Made by a program: the position numbers and the translations under genes. A stretch of 56,551 nt of DNA, taken from the NCBI GenBank assembly GCA_900316115.1, contig ONBN01000046.1, positions 1-56,551 on the forward strand, written 5' to 3'. The notes under the pieces were generated by a model. It was not told the origin of the DNA. It saw only the letters and a program-made list of their open reading frames with translations, and did no database searches. Shown here piece by piece: positions 9,243-18,606 of this stretch. The stretch's first letter is position 1, and the number at the start of each line of letters is the position of its first letter. Source of the stretch: an uncultured Eubacteriales bacterium (GTDB taxonomy: Bacteria; Bacillota; Clostridia; Lachnospirales; Lachnospiraceae).

Positions 9243-9995
9243 TTATTTCTTGTAGTTTACGATATCGCCAAACTCTGGTTTCAGAGAAGCGCCGCCAACA
9301 AGACCGCCGTCAATGTCAGCCTGTGCAAACAGCTCAGGAGCTGTCTTTGCATTTACAGATCCGCCGTACTGGATACGGATCTCAGCTGCAGTAGCCTCAT
9401 CATAGATCTCAGCGATGCATGCACGGATACCAGCGCATACTTCCTGTGCCTGCTCTGTAGTAGCTGTCTTGCCTGTTCCGATAGCCCAGATCGGCTCATA
9501 AGCGATCACTGCGGTCTTAGCCTGCTCTGCAGTCACACCCTGGAATCCAACCTTTACCTGCTGACGGATAAAGTCCATAGTCACGCCCTGCTCTCTCTGT
9601 GTAAGAGTCTCGCCGCAGCACATGATCGGAGTGATACCATGCTCGAATGCTTTCAGCATTTTCTTGTTTACAGTCTCACTTGTCTCAGCAAAGTATTCTC
9701 TTCTCTCAGAATGTCCGAGAACAACATATTTCACACCAGCATCGACCAGCATGTTCGGAGAAATCTCGCCTGTGTAAGCACCTTTCTCCTCAAAATACAT
9801 ATTCTCAGCACCAACCTGGATATTGGATCCTTTTGCAGCCTCAACTACAGGAAGGATATCAATTGCAGGTACGCAGAATACTACATCTACCTCATCATTT
9901 ACTACTAACGGCTTTAAGGTCTCTACTAACTTAACTGCCTCGCTGGGAGTCATGTTCATCTTCCAGTTGCCGGCAATAATTTTCTTTCTTGCCAT
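9243..9995 (-). CDS. tpiA: Triosephosphate isomerase
   Basis: Interconverts dihydroxyacetone phosphate and glyceraldehyde 3-phosphate in glycolysis, in the cytoplasm. The 250-residue length is normal. Catalytic residues are all present: N10 and K12 in NWKMN, H95 in LGHSERR, and E167 in [13 protein letters not shown], followed by the phosphate-binding YGGSV and GGLVGGASL loops. I chose the ATG at 9995 ([14 protein letters not shown]) because of the GGAGA ribosome site and the standard N-terminus, rather than the ATG at 10016. It is the third gene of gap-pgk-tpiA, 50 bases after pgk. No convincing intrinsic terminator is seen just downstream. Confidence 0.98.
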   Translation of the reverse strand: MARKKIIAGNWKMNMTPSEAVKLVETLKPLVVNDEVDVVFCVPAIDILPVVEAAKGSNIQVGAENMYFEEKGAYTGEISPNMLVDAGVKYVVLGHSERREYFAETSETVNKKMLKAFEHGITPIMCCGETLTQREQGVTMDFIRQQVKVGFQGVTAEQAKTAVIAYEPIWAIGTGKTATTEQAQEVCAGIRACIAEIYDEATAAEIRIQYGGSVNAKTAPELFAQADIDGGLVGGASLKPEFGDIVNYKK

Positions 9996-10045
9996 GACCT
10001 TTCTCTCCTTTCGCATTTTCGTGCACTTTTATCCTGTGCAAGGAA

Positions 10046-11239
10046 TTATTTATCGTTTGCTGCAGCTACTCCAGGAAGCTCTTTGCCTTCCAGGAACTCA
10101 AGAGATGCACCGCCACCTGTGGAGATGTGTGTCATCTTATCGCCATATCCAAGGATATTAACTGCTGCAGCGGAATCACCGCCACCGATAATGGTTGTTG
10201 CATCTGTATCAGCCAGAGCCTTTGCAACAGCCTCTGTACCATGAGCAAAGTTCGGCATCTCAAAGCAACCCATCGGTCCGTTCCAAACAACTGTCTTAGC
10301 ATCTTTTACAGCGTCTGCAAACACCTTCTCTGTCTCCGGTCCGATATCCATGCCTTCCCATCCATCCGGGATCTCGCCACGTTTCACAACCTTGATATTG
10401 CAGTCATTGGAGAAAGCATCACCAATTCTGTTGTCTACAGGAAGAAGAAGATTAACGCCTTTTTCCTCTGCTTTTTTCATCATATCCAGTGCATACTGAA
10501 GATAATCATCCTCGCAAAGGGAAGTTCCGATGTGTCCGCCCATTGCTTTAGAGAATGTGTAAGACATACCACCACCGATGATCAGGGTATCTACCTTGTC
10601 AAGAAGATTGTTGATAACAGAAATCTTGCTGGATACCTTAGCACCGCCAAGGATTGCAACAAACGGTCTGTTCGGGTTATTTACTGCATTGCCAAGGAAA
10701 TCAATCTCTTTCTGCATTAAATATCCAACAACAGCTGTATCAACATATTTGGTAACACCTACGTTAGAGCAGTGTGCTCTGTGAGCTGTACCAAATGCAT
10801 CGTTAACAAACACATCGCAAAGAGATGCAAGTTCCTTGCTGAACTCGTCACCATTCTTTGTCTCTTCTGCACGATAACGTGTGTTCTCAAGAAGGATCAC
10901 ATCTCCGTCCTTCATAGCTTCTACTGCTGCTTTTGCATTCGGTCCTACTACTTCAGGATCTGCTGCAAATTTAACTTCCTGTCCAAGAAGCTCAGAAAGA
11001 CGTACTGCAACCGGTGCAAGTGATAATTCTGGCTTCGGCTCTCCCTTCGGCTTACCCAGGTGGGAGCAAAGAATAACCTTTCCACCGTCAGCGATCAGCT
11101 TCTTGATTGTAGGAAGAGCTGCCACCAGACGGTTCTCGTCTGTGATCTTACCATCCTGAAGAGGTACATTAAAGTCGCATCTTACAAGGACTTTCTTGCC
11201 TTTTACGTTGATATCATCAACAGATTTCTTATTCAGCAT
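10046..11239 (-). CDS. pgk: Phosphoglycerate kinase
   Basis: Transfers phosphate from 1,3-bisphosphoglycerate to ADP, the first ATP-forming step of glycolysis. The 397-residue protein has the N-terminal substrate segment [18 protein letters not shown], the [10 protein letters not shown] loop and the C-terminal nucleotide loop GGGDSAAAV, as expected for a full-length two-domain PGK. The ATG at 11239 follows AAGGAGG at nine bases. It is separated from gap by a hairpin with a T-run, so pgk and tpiA probably rely on read-through or on a weaker start of their own. Confidence 0.98.
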   Translation of the reverse strand: MLNKKSVDDINVKGKKVLVRCDFNVPLQDGKITDENRLVAALPTIKKLIADGGKVILCSHLGKPKGEPKPELSLAPVAVRLSELLGQEVKFAADPEVVGPNAKAAVEAMKDGDVILLENTRYRAEETKNGDEFSKELASLCDVFVNDAFGTAHRAHCSNVGVTKYVDTAVVGYLMQKEIDFLGNAVNNPNRPFVAILGGAKVSSKISVINNLLDKVDTLIIGGGMSYTFSKAMGGHIGTSLCEDDYLQYALDMMKKAEEKGVNLLLPVDNRIGDAFSNDCNIKVVKRGEIPDGWEGMDIGPETEKVFADAVKDAKTVVWNGPMGCFEMPNFAHGTEAVAKALADTDATTIIGGGDSAAAVNILGYGDKMTHISTGGGASLEFLEGKELPGVAAANDK

Positions 11240-11271
11240 CTTGTTATGCCTCCTTTTAACTTTATACAGAC

Positions 11272-11301
11272 AAAAAGGCCCGGTCCAATACAGACCGGAC
11301 C
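11272..11301 (-). terminator. Intrinsic terminator between gap and pgk
   Basis: Minus strand: GGTCCGGTC, loop, GACCGGGCC (nine pairs with one G-T wobble) followed by TTTTTG. The hairpin lies about 55 bases after the gap stop codon and 33 bases before the pgk start. It would let gap be transcribed far more than pgk-tpiA. Confidence 0.85.
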
Positions 11302-11356
11302 CTTCTCTGAGTCTATTTGTATGCTTTACAGCACTGAAACTCTACTCTGCCGGAAA

Positions 11357-12376
11357 TTAAGCGTTCAGCAGTTTACCAAAATGTTTGATTGTACGAACCA
11401 TCTGGCTTGTGTAGGAGTTCTCATTGTCATACCAGGAAACAACCTGAACCTCTGTTGTGCCATTCTCAAGTGGAAGAACCATTGTCTGAGTAGCATCAAA
11501 CAGAGAACCAAATCTCATACCAACGATATCGCTGGATACGATCTCGTCCTCGTTGTATCCGAAGGACTCATTGGAAGCTGCTTTCATAGCTGCATTGATC
11601 TGATCTTTTGTTACGTTTCCTTCAACAACTGCTGTAAGGATAGTAGTAGAACCTGTTGGGGTTGGTACACGCTGTGCGGAACCGATCAGTTTGCCGTTCA
11701 GCTCTGGGATAACCAGACCGATTGCTTTTGCAGCACCTGTGCTGTTCGGAACGATATTAACTGCAGCTGCACGGGATCTTCTCAGATCGCCTTTTCTCTG
11801 CGGTCCGTCAAGTGTCATCTGATCGCCTGTGTAAGCGTGGATTGTGCACATGATACCGGATTTGATCGGAGCAAGGTCATTTAATGCTTTAGCCATTGGA
11901 GCTAAGCAGTTTGTTGTACAGGAAGCTGCGGAAATGATGTGATCCTCTTTTGTAAGAGTCTCATGGTTTACATTGTAAACGATAGTCTTCAGATCGTTTC
12001 CAGCCGGAGCGGAAATGATAACATGCTTAGCACCAGCATCGATATGAGCCTGTGCTTTGTCTTTGGATGTATAGAAACCTGTGCACTCAAGAACAACGTC
12101 TACACCGATCTCTCCCCATGGAAGCTCAGCAGCGTTAGCTTTTGCATAGATCTTAATCTCTTTTCCGTCAACAGTGATGGAATCCTCGCCTGCTTTAACT
12201 GTATCTGCAAGAGCGTATCTTCCCTGTGTGGAATCATATTTTAATAAGTGAGCCAGCATCTTAGGAGATGTTAAATCGTTGATAGCAACGATTTCAAATC
12301 CCTCTGCTCCGAACATCTGACGGAATGCAAGACGACCGATACGTCCAAAACCGTTAATTGCAACTTTTACTGCCAT
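11357..12376 (-). CDS. gap: Type I glyceraldehyde-3-phosphate dehydrogenase
   Basis: Oxidises glyceraldehyde 3-phosphate to 1,3-bisphosphoglycerate with NAD in glycolysis. The 339-residue protein starts with the Rossmann motif INGFGRIGR, has the NAD-type acidic residue D34 after the second strand, the catalytic C153 in ASCTTNC and H180. The ATG at 12376 has an AGGAGG site. It is the first gene of the gap-pgk-tpiA cluster, transcribed from a good sigma-A promoter, and is followed by an intrinsic terminator. An NAD rather than NADP preference is inferred from the residues after strand two. Confidence 0.98.
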   Translation of the reverse strand: MAVKVAINGFGRIGRLAFRQMFGAEGFEIVAINDLTSPKMLAHLLKYDSTQGRYALADTVKAGEDSITVDGKEIKIYAKANAAELPWGEIGVDVVLECTGFYTSKDKAQAHIDAGAKHVIISAPAGNDLKTIVYNVNHETLTKEDHIISAASCTTNCLAPMAKALNDLAPIKSGIMCTIHAYTGDQMTLDGPQRKGDLRRSRAAAVNIVPNSTGAAKAIGLVIPELNGKLIGSAQRVPTPTGSTTILTAVVEGNVTKDQINAAMKAASNESFGYNEDEIVSSDIVGMRFGSLFDATQTMVLPLENGTTEVQVVSWYDNENSYTSQMVRTIKHFGKLLNA

Positions 12377-12448
12377 GATAAATTCCTCCTATGAATTAAA
12401 TGGTAAATTATGATGTATCTTTGTGAAAGAAACATCAACCTACGGCAT

Positions 12449-12477
12449 ATTGTACCTAATTCCAAACAAAAATTCAA
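12449..12477 (-). promoter_or_regulatory. gap promoter
   Basis: Minus strand TTGAAT (12472-12477), 17-base spacer, TACAAT (12449-12454), leaving a leader of about 65 bases before gap. The leader contains a short inverted repeat TGATGT...ACATCA of unknown meaning. Confidence 0.75.
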
Positions 12478-12528
12478 GAGCATTTTAGAAAAAACCTTAT
12501 AATCATCTATAAAAACTTCCTAAACTTG

Positions 12529-12537
12529 TGCTACAAT
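12529..12537 (+). promoter_or_regulatory. Extended -10 promoter of the histidinol phosphatase gene
   Basis: Plus strand TGC-TACAAT forms an extended -10 element; the -35 region is poor. Transcription would begin near 12544, at the first of three leader repeats, about 100 bases before the ATG. Confidence 0.5.
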
Positions 12538-12540
12538 AGG

Positions 12541-12632
12541 GGCATATGTTCAAAACACTCTTTAAAATAAGAACATATGCTCTGAACACGCTCTGAAAAT
12601 AAAGGCATATGTCCAAAATACTCTCGAATGAA
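12541..12632. repeat. Three imperfect tandem repeats (31-32 bases) in a 5' leader
   Basis: Each unit begins with a CATATG core (12543, 12574 and 12606), followed by an AACACTCT-like segment and an A-rich tail. The unit spacing is 31 and 32 bases. They lie between the promoter and the ribosome site of the downstream gene, so they are probably transcribed. Confidence 0.7.
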
Positions 12633-12646
12633 AGGAATTTTCAGCT

Positions 12647-13465
12647 ATGAAGAAACAGATCCTGTGGGACTGCCACATGCACTCTTCCTTTTCTGCTGAT
12701 TCAGAAACCCCAATGGAAGACATGATCCAGGCAGCCATTTCCAGAAATCTTTCCGGTATCTGCTTTACCGAACACTTTGATCCGGATTATCCTGCTGACC
12801 CGGAGGGCCTGATCTTTGACCTTGATATCCCCGCCTACCATACAAAGCTGTGTCAGCTGAAGGAAAAATACAGCCAGGATCTGCAGATCCGTTTCGGGAT
12901 CGAGATCGGCCTTCAGCCTCACCTTGCCGGGCAGTTCCAGCAGCTTTTAAAGGATCATCCTTTTGATTTTGTTATTGGCTCCTCCCATGTAGTACACGGT
13001 CAGGATCCTTATTATCCCAAGTTTTACCAGGGACGTAAGGTCACACGCTGCTATATGGAATATTTTGAATCCATTCTGGAAAATCTCTCTGTTTTTGACC
13101 AGATGGATGTTTATGGCCATCTGGACTATGTTGTACGATACGGTCCAGGGAAAAACGCCTCCTACTCTTACGGACGCTTTCAGGATATCCTGGATGAGAT
13201 CCTGAAGCAGCTGATCCGCAGACAGGTAGGTCTTGAAGTTAATACTGGTGGCTACCATTACGGCCTTGGAGAGCCTAATCCATGCAAACAGGTGATCCGC
13301 CGCTACCGTGAGCTTGGCGGTGAGATCGTTACCATTGGCGCAGATGCCCATGATCCTTCCAAAGTGGCTTATGACTTTGAAAAAGCCGCAGACCTTTTAG
13401 CAGACTGCGGCTTCACATATTATGCTGTTTTTTCCGGACGCAAGCCTCAGTTCCTGAAGCTGTGA
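12647..13465 (+). CDS. hisJ: PHP-type histidinol-phosphatase family protein
   Basis: A 272-residue PHP-domain phosphoesterase of the HisJ/HisK family, which in low-GC Gram-positives removes phosphate from histidinol phosphate in histidine synthesis. Metal-binding motifs of the trinuclear site are visible in order: DCHMHSSFSAD near the N-terminus, EHFD, IGSSHVVHG, GHLDYVVR, and GADAHDPS near the C-terminus. The ATG is preceded by AAAGGAA at a slightly long spacing. No other his gene is near, so the exact substrate is inferred from family only; related PHP proteins act on other phosphates. The gene stands alone between the gap operon and a P-type ATPase gene, and ends against a hairpin shared with that gene. 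Confidence 0.8.
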   Translation: MKKQILWDCHMHSSFSADSETPMEDMIQAAISRNLSGICFTEHFDPDYPADPEGLIFDLDIPAYHTKLCQLKEKYSQDLQIRFGIEIGLQPHLAGQFQQLLKDHPFDFVIGSSHVVHGQDPYYPKFYQGRKVTRCYMEYFESILENLSVFDQMDVYGHLDYVVRYGPGKNASYSYGRFQDILDEILKQLIRRQVGLEVNTGGYHYGLGEPNPCKQVIRRYRELGGEIVTIGADAHDPSKVAYDFEKAADLLADCGFTYYAVFSGRKPQFLKL

Positions 13466-13489
13466 TCTTTTGATTTCAATGTTAAAAGA

Positions 13490-13511
13490 TGCAGGCACCT
13501 CTGTGCCTGCA
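13490..13511 (-). terminator. Terminator of the P-type ATPase gene, possibly bidirectional
   Basis: A perfect nine-base-pair stem TGCAGGCAC / GTGCCTGCA with a four-base loop. On the minus strand it is followed by TCTTTT, which suits termination after the ATPase gene. On the plus strand no T-run follows, so its role for the phosphatase gene is less certain. Confidence 0.75.
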
Positions 13512-13539
13512 CCAAAAGCGAAATAATGCTTCAATTATA

Positions 13540-16107
13540 TTATTTCTGTATTTTTCCAAAGAGAAGTGAGAGGAAGCCTCTGTCTTCTCTTTTTTCTTTT
13601 TCCTCAAGTCTTTCATAAAGAGTCCGGATCCACGCTGTGATCACATCAATCAGCACCGGTGAGAATGTCATCAGAATAAATACAAGGATGATCATGCCAA
13701 ATTCCAGCGCTCCCAGGGCAAGCAGCTTCTGCAGGATCACTGCAGCTGCAAAAAAGATAAACTGCATGCCATAAATGATCACTTTACGATACCGGTTCAA
13801 TGGCGCATAAACAGTCTTCAGCGCAGCCATATAATTCCATCCTGTAACAAGTACGCAGGCAGTATTCAGCATAGCATTGGAATGATATACATTCTGGCAC
13901 ACCAGCATAATGGAAAATACACAGCCTGTAATGGTAACTGCTGCCGGAAATGCATTCATAAATACATAGCGCAGAAAACCCTGCTGGATCCTGTTGAAAT
14001 TATTTTCCTGTGCAAGCAGGAATGTAGGAATCCCTACAGCGCAGGAGCTGATCAGCGACATCTGGATAGGCTCAAAGGGATAAGCGTCTCCCCAGAAAAT
14101 GGTGATCAGACAAAGCAGCACTGAGAAAATCGTCTTGATCAGGAACATGGATGCTGCTGTACGGATATTATTTACTACACGACGTCCCTGATTCACAATA
14201 TCAGGCATAGCCGAGAAATTGGAATCCAGAAGCACCACATTGGCAATATTCTTGGCAGCATCACTGCCCTCTGCCATTGCCACACTGCAGTCAGCCTCTT
14301 TTAAGGCAAGTACATCATTTACCCCATCTCCGGTCATGGCTACCGTATGCCCCTGTTTCTGTAAAGCCAGAACCATTTCCTTTTTCTGCTGCGGTGTTAC
14401 CCTTCCAAATACAGAACACTCTGTCACTGCCTTTTCCATTTCTTCCGGTGTGGTAATGGTGGTAGCATCTATATAATGGTCTGCATCCTTAAGTCCTGCT
14501 TTTCTTGCAATGGCAGCAACTGTAACCGGGTCATCTCCTGAGATCACCTTCAGATCAACGCCCTGGCTGTCAAAAAATGCAAGTGTCTCCGGTGCATCCT
14601 CACGGATCACATCTGTAAGAAGGAAAAGAGCTAAAGGCTCCAGGCTTCCCGGAAGCTCTGTACCTGTGCTTTCTTCTTTGCTTGCAGCAAGTACCAGCAC
14701 TCTTAATCCCTGTGCGCCATAAACAGCACAGGAATCCAGAAGCGGCTGATTCCCTTCAGGGAATAAAAACTGTGCTGCTCCCATCAGATAAGTGCCTTCC
14801 CCCTCAAACACAGCCCCACTGTATTTCCTGTCAGAGGAAAATGGGATCACATGGGAAAGCTTCAGGTCATTTTTCTTTGCAAAATAATGGTTCAATGCCT
14901 CTGCTGTGGCATTTTTATCCTTTAACACATACAGAAGATTCCCCATAATATGGCAGATCTCTTCCTGGCCCTTTTCAAGGTCTGCAGCTGTCTCCGAAGT
15001 AAGGAGTTGTCCTGTGCTTTGATCTGTGCCCGTTTCAGCTGTATCTGTTTCAATTATGCCTGTTTCTATGCCAGCTTCAGCTATATCTGTTCCAGCGGTA
15101 CCTGTCACAGCCGGCAGGGACGGCAATGTATTTTCTGTCTCCCCGGTATCTTCTGTCTGCTTTAAAGCAGCTTTATAGGGAACCACTTCCTGCACCTTCA
15201 TGGAGCCGGAGGTGATGGTACCTGTCTTATCCAGACACAGTGTATCTACCCTTGCCAGTGTCTCAATACAATACAACTCCTGTACCAGGGTATTCTTCCT
15301 GGTAAGGTTCAAAGCGCCCAGAGTCAGTGCAACACTGGTAAGCAGTACAAGCCCTTCCGGAATCATACCAAGAACTGCAGATGCCATATTCACTACTGCA
15401 TCCCTGATATTATCCCCTGCAATATAATACTGCTTGTAAAACAGCATCATCCCCATTGGTACGATAATAATACTGATCACCTTTAAAATGGCATTCAGGG
15501 AATTACGCAGTTCAGAATTATGTCTTTTAAATTCCTTGGCTTCGCTTGTGATCTGTGATGCATAATTGTCTTTGCCAACATGAACAACCTGACAGCAGGC
15601 CTCTCCTGCTGTAACAAAGCTTCCTGAGAAAAGGTCATCTCCCGGATTCTTGGTAAGATTGTCTGCCTCTCCTGTAAGAAGGGATTCATTTACCTCAATG
15701 CTTCCCTCAAGCACCTTTGCGTCTGCCGGGATCTGATCCCCGGTCTTCAGAAACAAAATATCGTCCATAACAAGCTGATCTGTAGGAACACTCCACTTCT
15801 GCCCTTCCCGCAGCACCACTGCCTTGTTCTCAGTAAGGATTGCCAGCTTGTCCAAAGTCTTCTTGGCCCTGATCTCCTGGGCGATCCCGATCACCGTATT
15901 GATAATGATGATCCCTACGAACATGGAATTCTTATATGATCCCACTAAAAGAACCAGGACAAGAAGCACCAGATTGAGAAAGTTGAAAAATGTCAGCGTA
16001 TTCTCACGGATAATCTGCTTGTATGTCCTGGTATTAGGGTTCTCATTTGCATTTACTTTGCCTGCGTCGATTCGTTCCTGAACCTGTTGATTTGTAAGTC
16101 CTGTCAT
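13540..16107 (-). CDS. Cation-translocating P-type ATPase (CtpE-like)
   Basis: An 855-residue membrane ion pump. Visible motifs: actuator loop LTGEAD, membrane segment with PEGLVLLTSVAL, phosphorylation motif LDKTGT at about residue 293, hinge MTGDGVNDVLALKEAD, and further membrane helices in the C-terminal third. The PEGL-V-LLT form of the M4 motif resembles, from memory, the CtpE group linked to calcium, rather than the SERCA form PEGLP; the substrate is therefore only a guess. A threonine- and glutamate-rich, poorly ordered insertion occupies about residues 315-370, just after the phosphorylation site. The ATG at 16107 follows an AAAGGAA site. It is a single gene, downstream of the iron-sulfur operon on the same strand, with a terminator of its own. 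Confidence 0.9.
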   Translation of the reverse strand: MTGLTNQQVQERIDAGKVNANENPNTRTYKQIIRENTLTFFNFLNLVLLVLVLLVGSYKNSMFVGIIIINTVIGIAQEIRAKKTLDKLAILTENKAVVLREGQKWSVPTDQLVMDDILFLKTGDQIPADAKVLEGSIEVNESLLTGEADNLTKNPGDDLFSGSFVTAGEACCQVVHVGKDNYASQITSEAKEFKRHNSELRNSLNAILKVISIIIVPMGMMLFYKQYYIAGDNIRDAVVNMASAVLGMIPEGLVLLTSVALTLGALNLTRKNTLVQELYCIETLARVDTLCLDKTGTITSGSMKVQEVVPYKAALKQTEDTGETENTLPSLPAVTGTAGTDIAEAGIETGIIETDTAETGTDQSTGQLLTSETAADLEKGQEEICHIMGNLLYVLKDKNATAEALNHYFAKKNDLKLSHVIPFSSDRKYSGAVFEGEGTYLMGAAQFLFPEGNQPLLDSCAVYGAQGLRVLVLAASKEESTGTELPGSLEPLALFLLTDVIREDAPETLAFFDSQGVDLKVISGDDPVTVAAIARKAGLKDADHYIDATTITTPEEMEKAVTECSVFGRVTPQQKKEMVLALQKQGHTVAMTGDGVNDVLALKEADCSVAMAEGSDAAKNIANVVLLDSNFSAMPDIVNQGRRVVNNIRTAASMFLIKTIFSVLLCLITIFWGDAYPFEPIQMSLISSCAVGIPTFLLAQENNFNRIQQGFLRYVFMNAFPAAVTITGCVFSIMLVCQNVYHSNAMLNTACVLVTGWNYMAALKTVYAPLNRYRKVIIYGMQFIFFAAAVILQKLLALGALEFGMIILVFILMTFSPVLIDVITAWIRTLYERLEEKEKREDRGFLSLLFGKIQK

Positions 16108-16241
16108 CGTTATTTTCCTTTTTCGTAACTGCTTTGTACCTCACGGTCACCCTTTTCTTTTTATCTCGCATTTATGATGAATCTTCTCATATCTGCTATA
16201 ACGACTGCAGCCCTCACCTGTATCCCCGGCCGGGGAAGGGA

Positions 16242-16688
16242 TCAATACTCCTCTTCCTCTGCCTCTTCTCCTTCATGGATATCACTCTTCGGCTTCTTTA
16301 AGCCTTCGATCTTAATGCCATGCTTCTGGGAATAATCCCATAATGCAGCATGGATGGCTTCCTCAGCCAGAAGGGAACAGTGTACCTTTACTGGCGGAAG
16401 TCCGTCAAGTGCTTCCATAACTGCCTTATTGGTAACTTCCATAGCTTCCTCAATGGTCTTGCCTTTTACCATCTCTGTTGCCATACTGCTGGTAGCTACT
16501 GCAGCGCCACAGCCAAAGGTCTTAAATTTACAGTCTTTTATAATATGGGTTTCTTCATCAATATCCAGAAATATCCTCATAATATCACCGCATTTGGCAT
16601 TACCAACTGTACCAACGCCGCTTGCGTCCTCGATCTCTCCTACATTTCTGGGATGCTGAAAATGATCCATTACTTTATCACTATACAT
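16242..16688 (-). CDS. nifU: NifU/IscU-type iron-sulfur cluster scaffold
   Basis: A 148-residue scaffold protein on which [2Fe-2S] clusters are built before transfer to target proteins. The three ligand cysteines are seen in NAKCGD, FGCGAA and VHCSLLAEEA, and the N-terminus MYSDKVMDHFQHPRNVG is standard. It ends in an acidic tail (EGEEAEEEEY). The ATG follows AGGAGG. It is the third gene of iscR-nifS-nifU, starting 51 bases after the cysteine desulfurase, its sulfur donor. Only the IscU-like domain is present, as usual for clostridial NifU. Confidence 0.96.
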   Translation of the reverse strand: MYSDKVMDHFQHPRNVGEIEDASGVGTVGNAKCGDIMRIFLDIDEETHIIKDCKFKTFGCGAAVATSSMATEMVKGKTIEEAMEVTNKAVMEALDGLPPVKVHCSLLAEEAIHAALWDYSQKHGIKIEGLKKPKSDIHEGEEAEEEEY

Positions 16689-16739
16689 GTTTTTTTCCTC
16701 CTGACAAGTGCTTTTATAATTTTTTAAGATTTAGCTTCT

Positions 16740-17927
16740 TTATTTGTTCTGTTTCTTCATGAAATCTTCATATAATGGAGACATGCTTCTTAAGTTTGCC
16801 ACAATGTCTTTTAACTTATCCACAACAAAGTCAGCATCTTCCATAGTCGTCTCTTCGCTTAAAGTAAGACGCAGGGAGCCATGTGCGATCTCGTGAGGCA
16901 GCCCGATTGCCAGAAGTACATGGGAAGGATCCAAGGATCCGGATGTACAGGCAGAGCCACTGGATGCACAGATACCGAAGCTGTCCAGCATCAGAAGCAT
17001 GGACTCTCCTTCTACGAACTGGAAGCTTACGTTTACATTGTTTGGAAGTCTCTTCTGTGGGTGTCCGTTTAATTTTACATATGGTATCTCACTGGTGATA
17101 CGGCTGATCAGATGATCTCTTACCTGGATCTCTTTTGCAGTACGGTCAGCCATGGACTGCATTGCACGCTCTGCTGCCACACCGAATCCAACAATACCCG
17201 GCACATTCTCAGTACCTGCACGGCGCTTTCTCTCCTGTGCTCCGCCATGTACAAAGCTGCGGATCTTAACGCCCTTACGGATATACAAAAAGCCAATGCC
17301 CTTTGGTCCGTTCAGCTTATGGCCGCTGGAACTGAGCATATCGATCCCAAGCTCATCTACATTGATAGGAACCTGGCCAAATGCCTGTACTGCATCTGTG
17401 TGGAAAAGAATGCCATGCTCTTTAGCGATCATACCGATCTCCTTGATTGGCTGCAGTGTACCGATCTCATTATTTGCAAACATAACAGAAATCAGGATTG
17501 TCTCCGGTGTAATAGCCTTTTCCAGTTCGTCAAGCTTCACAACACCGTTCTCATCTACATCAAGATAGGTGATCTTTGCACCTCTTTCTTTTTCCAGATA
17601 TTCGCAGGTATGAAGAATAGCATGATGCTCGATCTTGGTTGTGATGATATGGTTGCCTTTGGATTTGTAAGCTTCAAAAGTTGCCTTTAATGCCCAGTTA
17701 TCAGCCTCAGAACCACCTGCTGTAAAGTAGATTTCTTCTTTTTTTGCGCCAAGAACATTTGCGATCTGCTCTCTGCCCTTTGTCACAGCGTCTTTGCTCT
17801 TTCCTGCAAAATCATATACACTGGAAGGATTTCCATACATTTCTGTAAAATAAGGAAGCATTGCTTCCACAACCTCCGGTGCTGTCTTTGTTGTTGCTGC
17901 ATTATCCAGATATATCATTTTTCCCAT
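16740..17927 (-). CDS. nifS: Cysteine desulfurase (NifS/IscS type)
   Basis: A 395-residue PLP enzyme that takes sulfur from cysteine and passes it to the NifU scaffold. The PLP lysine is K204 in SGHKLNGPKG, the stacking histidine lies at H101/H102 in KIEHHAIL, and the catalytic cysteine is C327 in the loop SSGSACTSG. The start MGKMIYLDNAATT with an AGGAGG site is standard. Between iscR and nifU in one minus-strand operon, it is the sulfur donor of the only iron-sulfur assembly system in the window. Confidence 0.97.
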   Translation of the reverse strand: MGKMIYLDNAATTKTAPEVVEAMLPYFTEMYGNPSSVYDFAGKSKDAVTKGREQIANVLGAKKEEIYFTAGGSEADNWALKATFEAYKSKGNHIITTKIEHHAILHTCEYLEKERGAKITYLDVDENGVVKLDELEKAITPETILISVMFANNEIGTLQPIKEIGMIAKEHGILFHTDAVQAFGQVPINVDELGIDMLSSSGHKLNGPKGIGFLYIRKGVKIRSFVHGGAQERKRRAGTENVPGIVGFGVAAERAMQSMADRTAKEIQVRDHLISRITSEIPYVKLNGHPQKRLPNNVNVSFQFVEGESMLLMLDSFGICASSGSACTSGSLDPSHVLLAIGLPHEIAHGSLRLTLSEETTMEDADFVVDKLKDIVANLRSMSPLYEDFMKKQNK

Positions 17928-17987
17928 TTTTATGTCCTCCTGTCATAGTAAAGCAGACTTCCTGGCACTGCTTTACAGAATGAAAAA

Positions 17988-18479
17988 TCACTCTTCGTTT
18001 TTTGTACGGCTGTTAGGGCAGATCACTCCGCTGCCTCTTTGCTGTCCCTGATTCTTTTCCTGCACTTTGATGCTTTCGCAGATCAGTTCTCCCAGGGTCA
18101 GCGTATCCACAGCCTGTGTAATGCTGTCATTAATACGCTTCCATACGTATTTGGCAACACAGACATCAGCACCTGTACATCCACCGCTGTCCTCGTTGCC
18201 TGCACACTCCACAGCCTCCAGACTGCCTTCCAGCACCCTTAAAACGTCTCCCACGGAAATCTCACTGGCTGGCATTGCCAGGCGGTATCCTCCGCAGGCT
18301 CCCCGGCTGCTTTTCACATAACCGGCTTTCTTAAGAAGCGCCATCAGCTGCTCCAGATATCCCATGGAAATCCCTTGTCTGTCAGCAATACTTTGAAGAG
18401 ATACACTCTCCGTCTCACTGTACATGCCTAAATCGATCAATGCCCTGAGGCCATATCTTGCCCGTGTGGAAAATTTCAT
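17988..18479 (-). CDS. iscR: Rrf2/IscR-type iron-sulfur regulator
   Basis: A 163-residue winged-helix regulator of the Rrf2 family. The DNA-binding part is the first 70 residues (KFSTRARYGLRALIDLG, SRGACGGYRLA). Three cysteines spaced C-x8-C-x5-C at about residues 93-108 would bind an iron-sulfur cluster, as in IscR. The C-terminus is a basic, poorly conserved tail. As first gene of the nifS-nifU operon it most likely represses the operon when its cluster is loaded. Its start follows an AGAGGCG site. Confidence 0.92.
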   Translation of the reverse strand: MKFSTRARYGLRALIDLGMYSETESVSLQSIADRQGISMGYLEQLMALLKKAGYVKSSRGACGGYRLAMPASEISVGDVLRVLEGSLEAVECAGNEDSGGCTGADVCVAKYVWKRINDSITQAVDTLTLGELICESIKVQEKNQGQQRGSGVICPNSRTKNEE

Positions 18480-18526
18480 CTTATCGCCTCTTTTTAATTC
18501 CTAGTGTTTTCCTTGGATTTCACCTA

Positions 18527-18555
18527 ACTTTACCAGATACCATTCGTTCTGTCAA
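18527..18555 (-). promoter_or_regulatory. Promoter of the iscR-nifS-nifU operon
   Basis: Minus strand TTGACA (18550-18555), 17 bases, TAAAGT (18527-18532). A TATAAT on the opposite strand close by may serve spoVB, so the 127-base gap probably holds divergent promoters. Confidence 0.75.
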
Positions 18556-18606
18556 GGTGGTTTTTGGAATATAATAAGAAAAAAGATCCATTCAGGCGGT
18601 ACTGTT

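Noticed and set aside
16223-16236. 14-base palindrome TCCCCGGCCGGGGA behind nifU
   Set aside because: No T-run on either strand and no repetition elsewhere in the window; may be a weak terminator of nifU but not supported enough to list.
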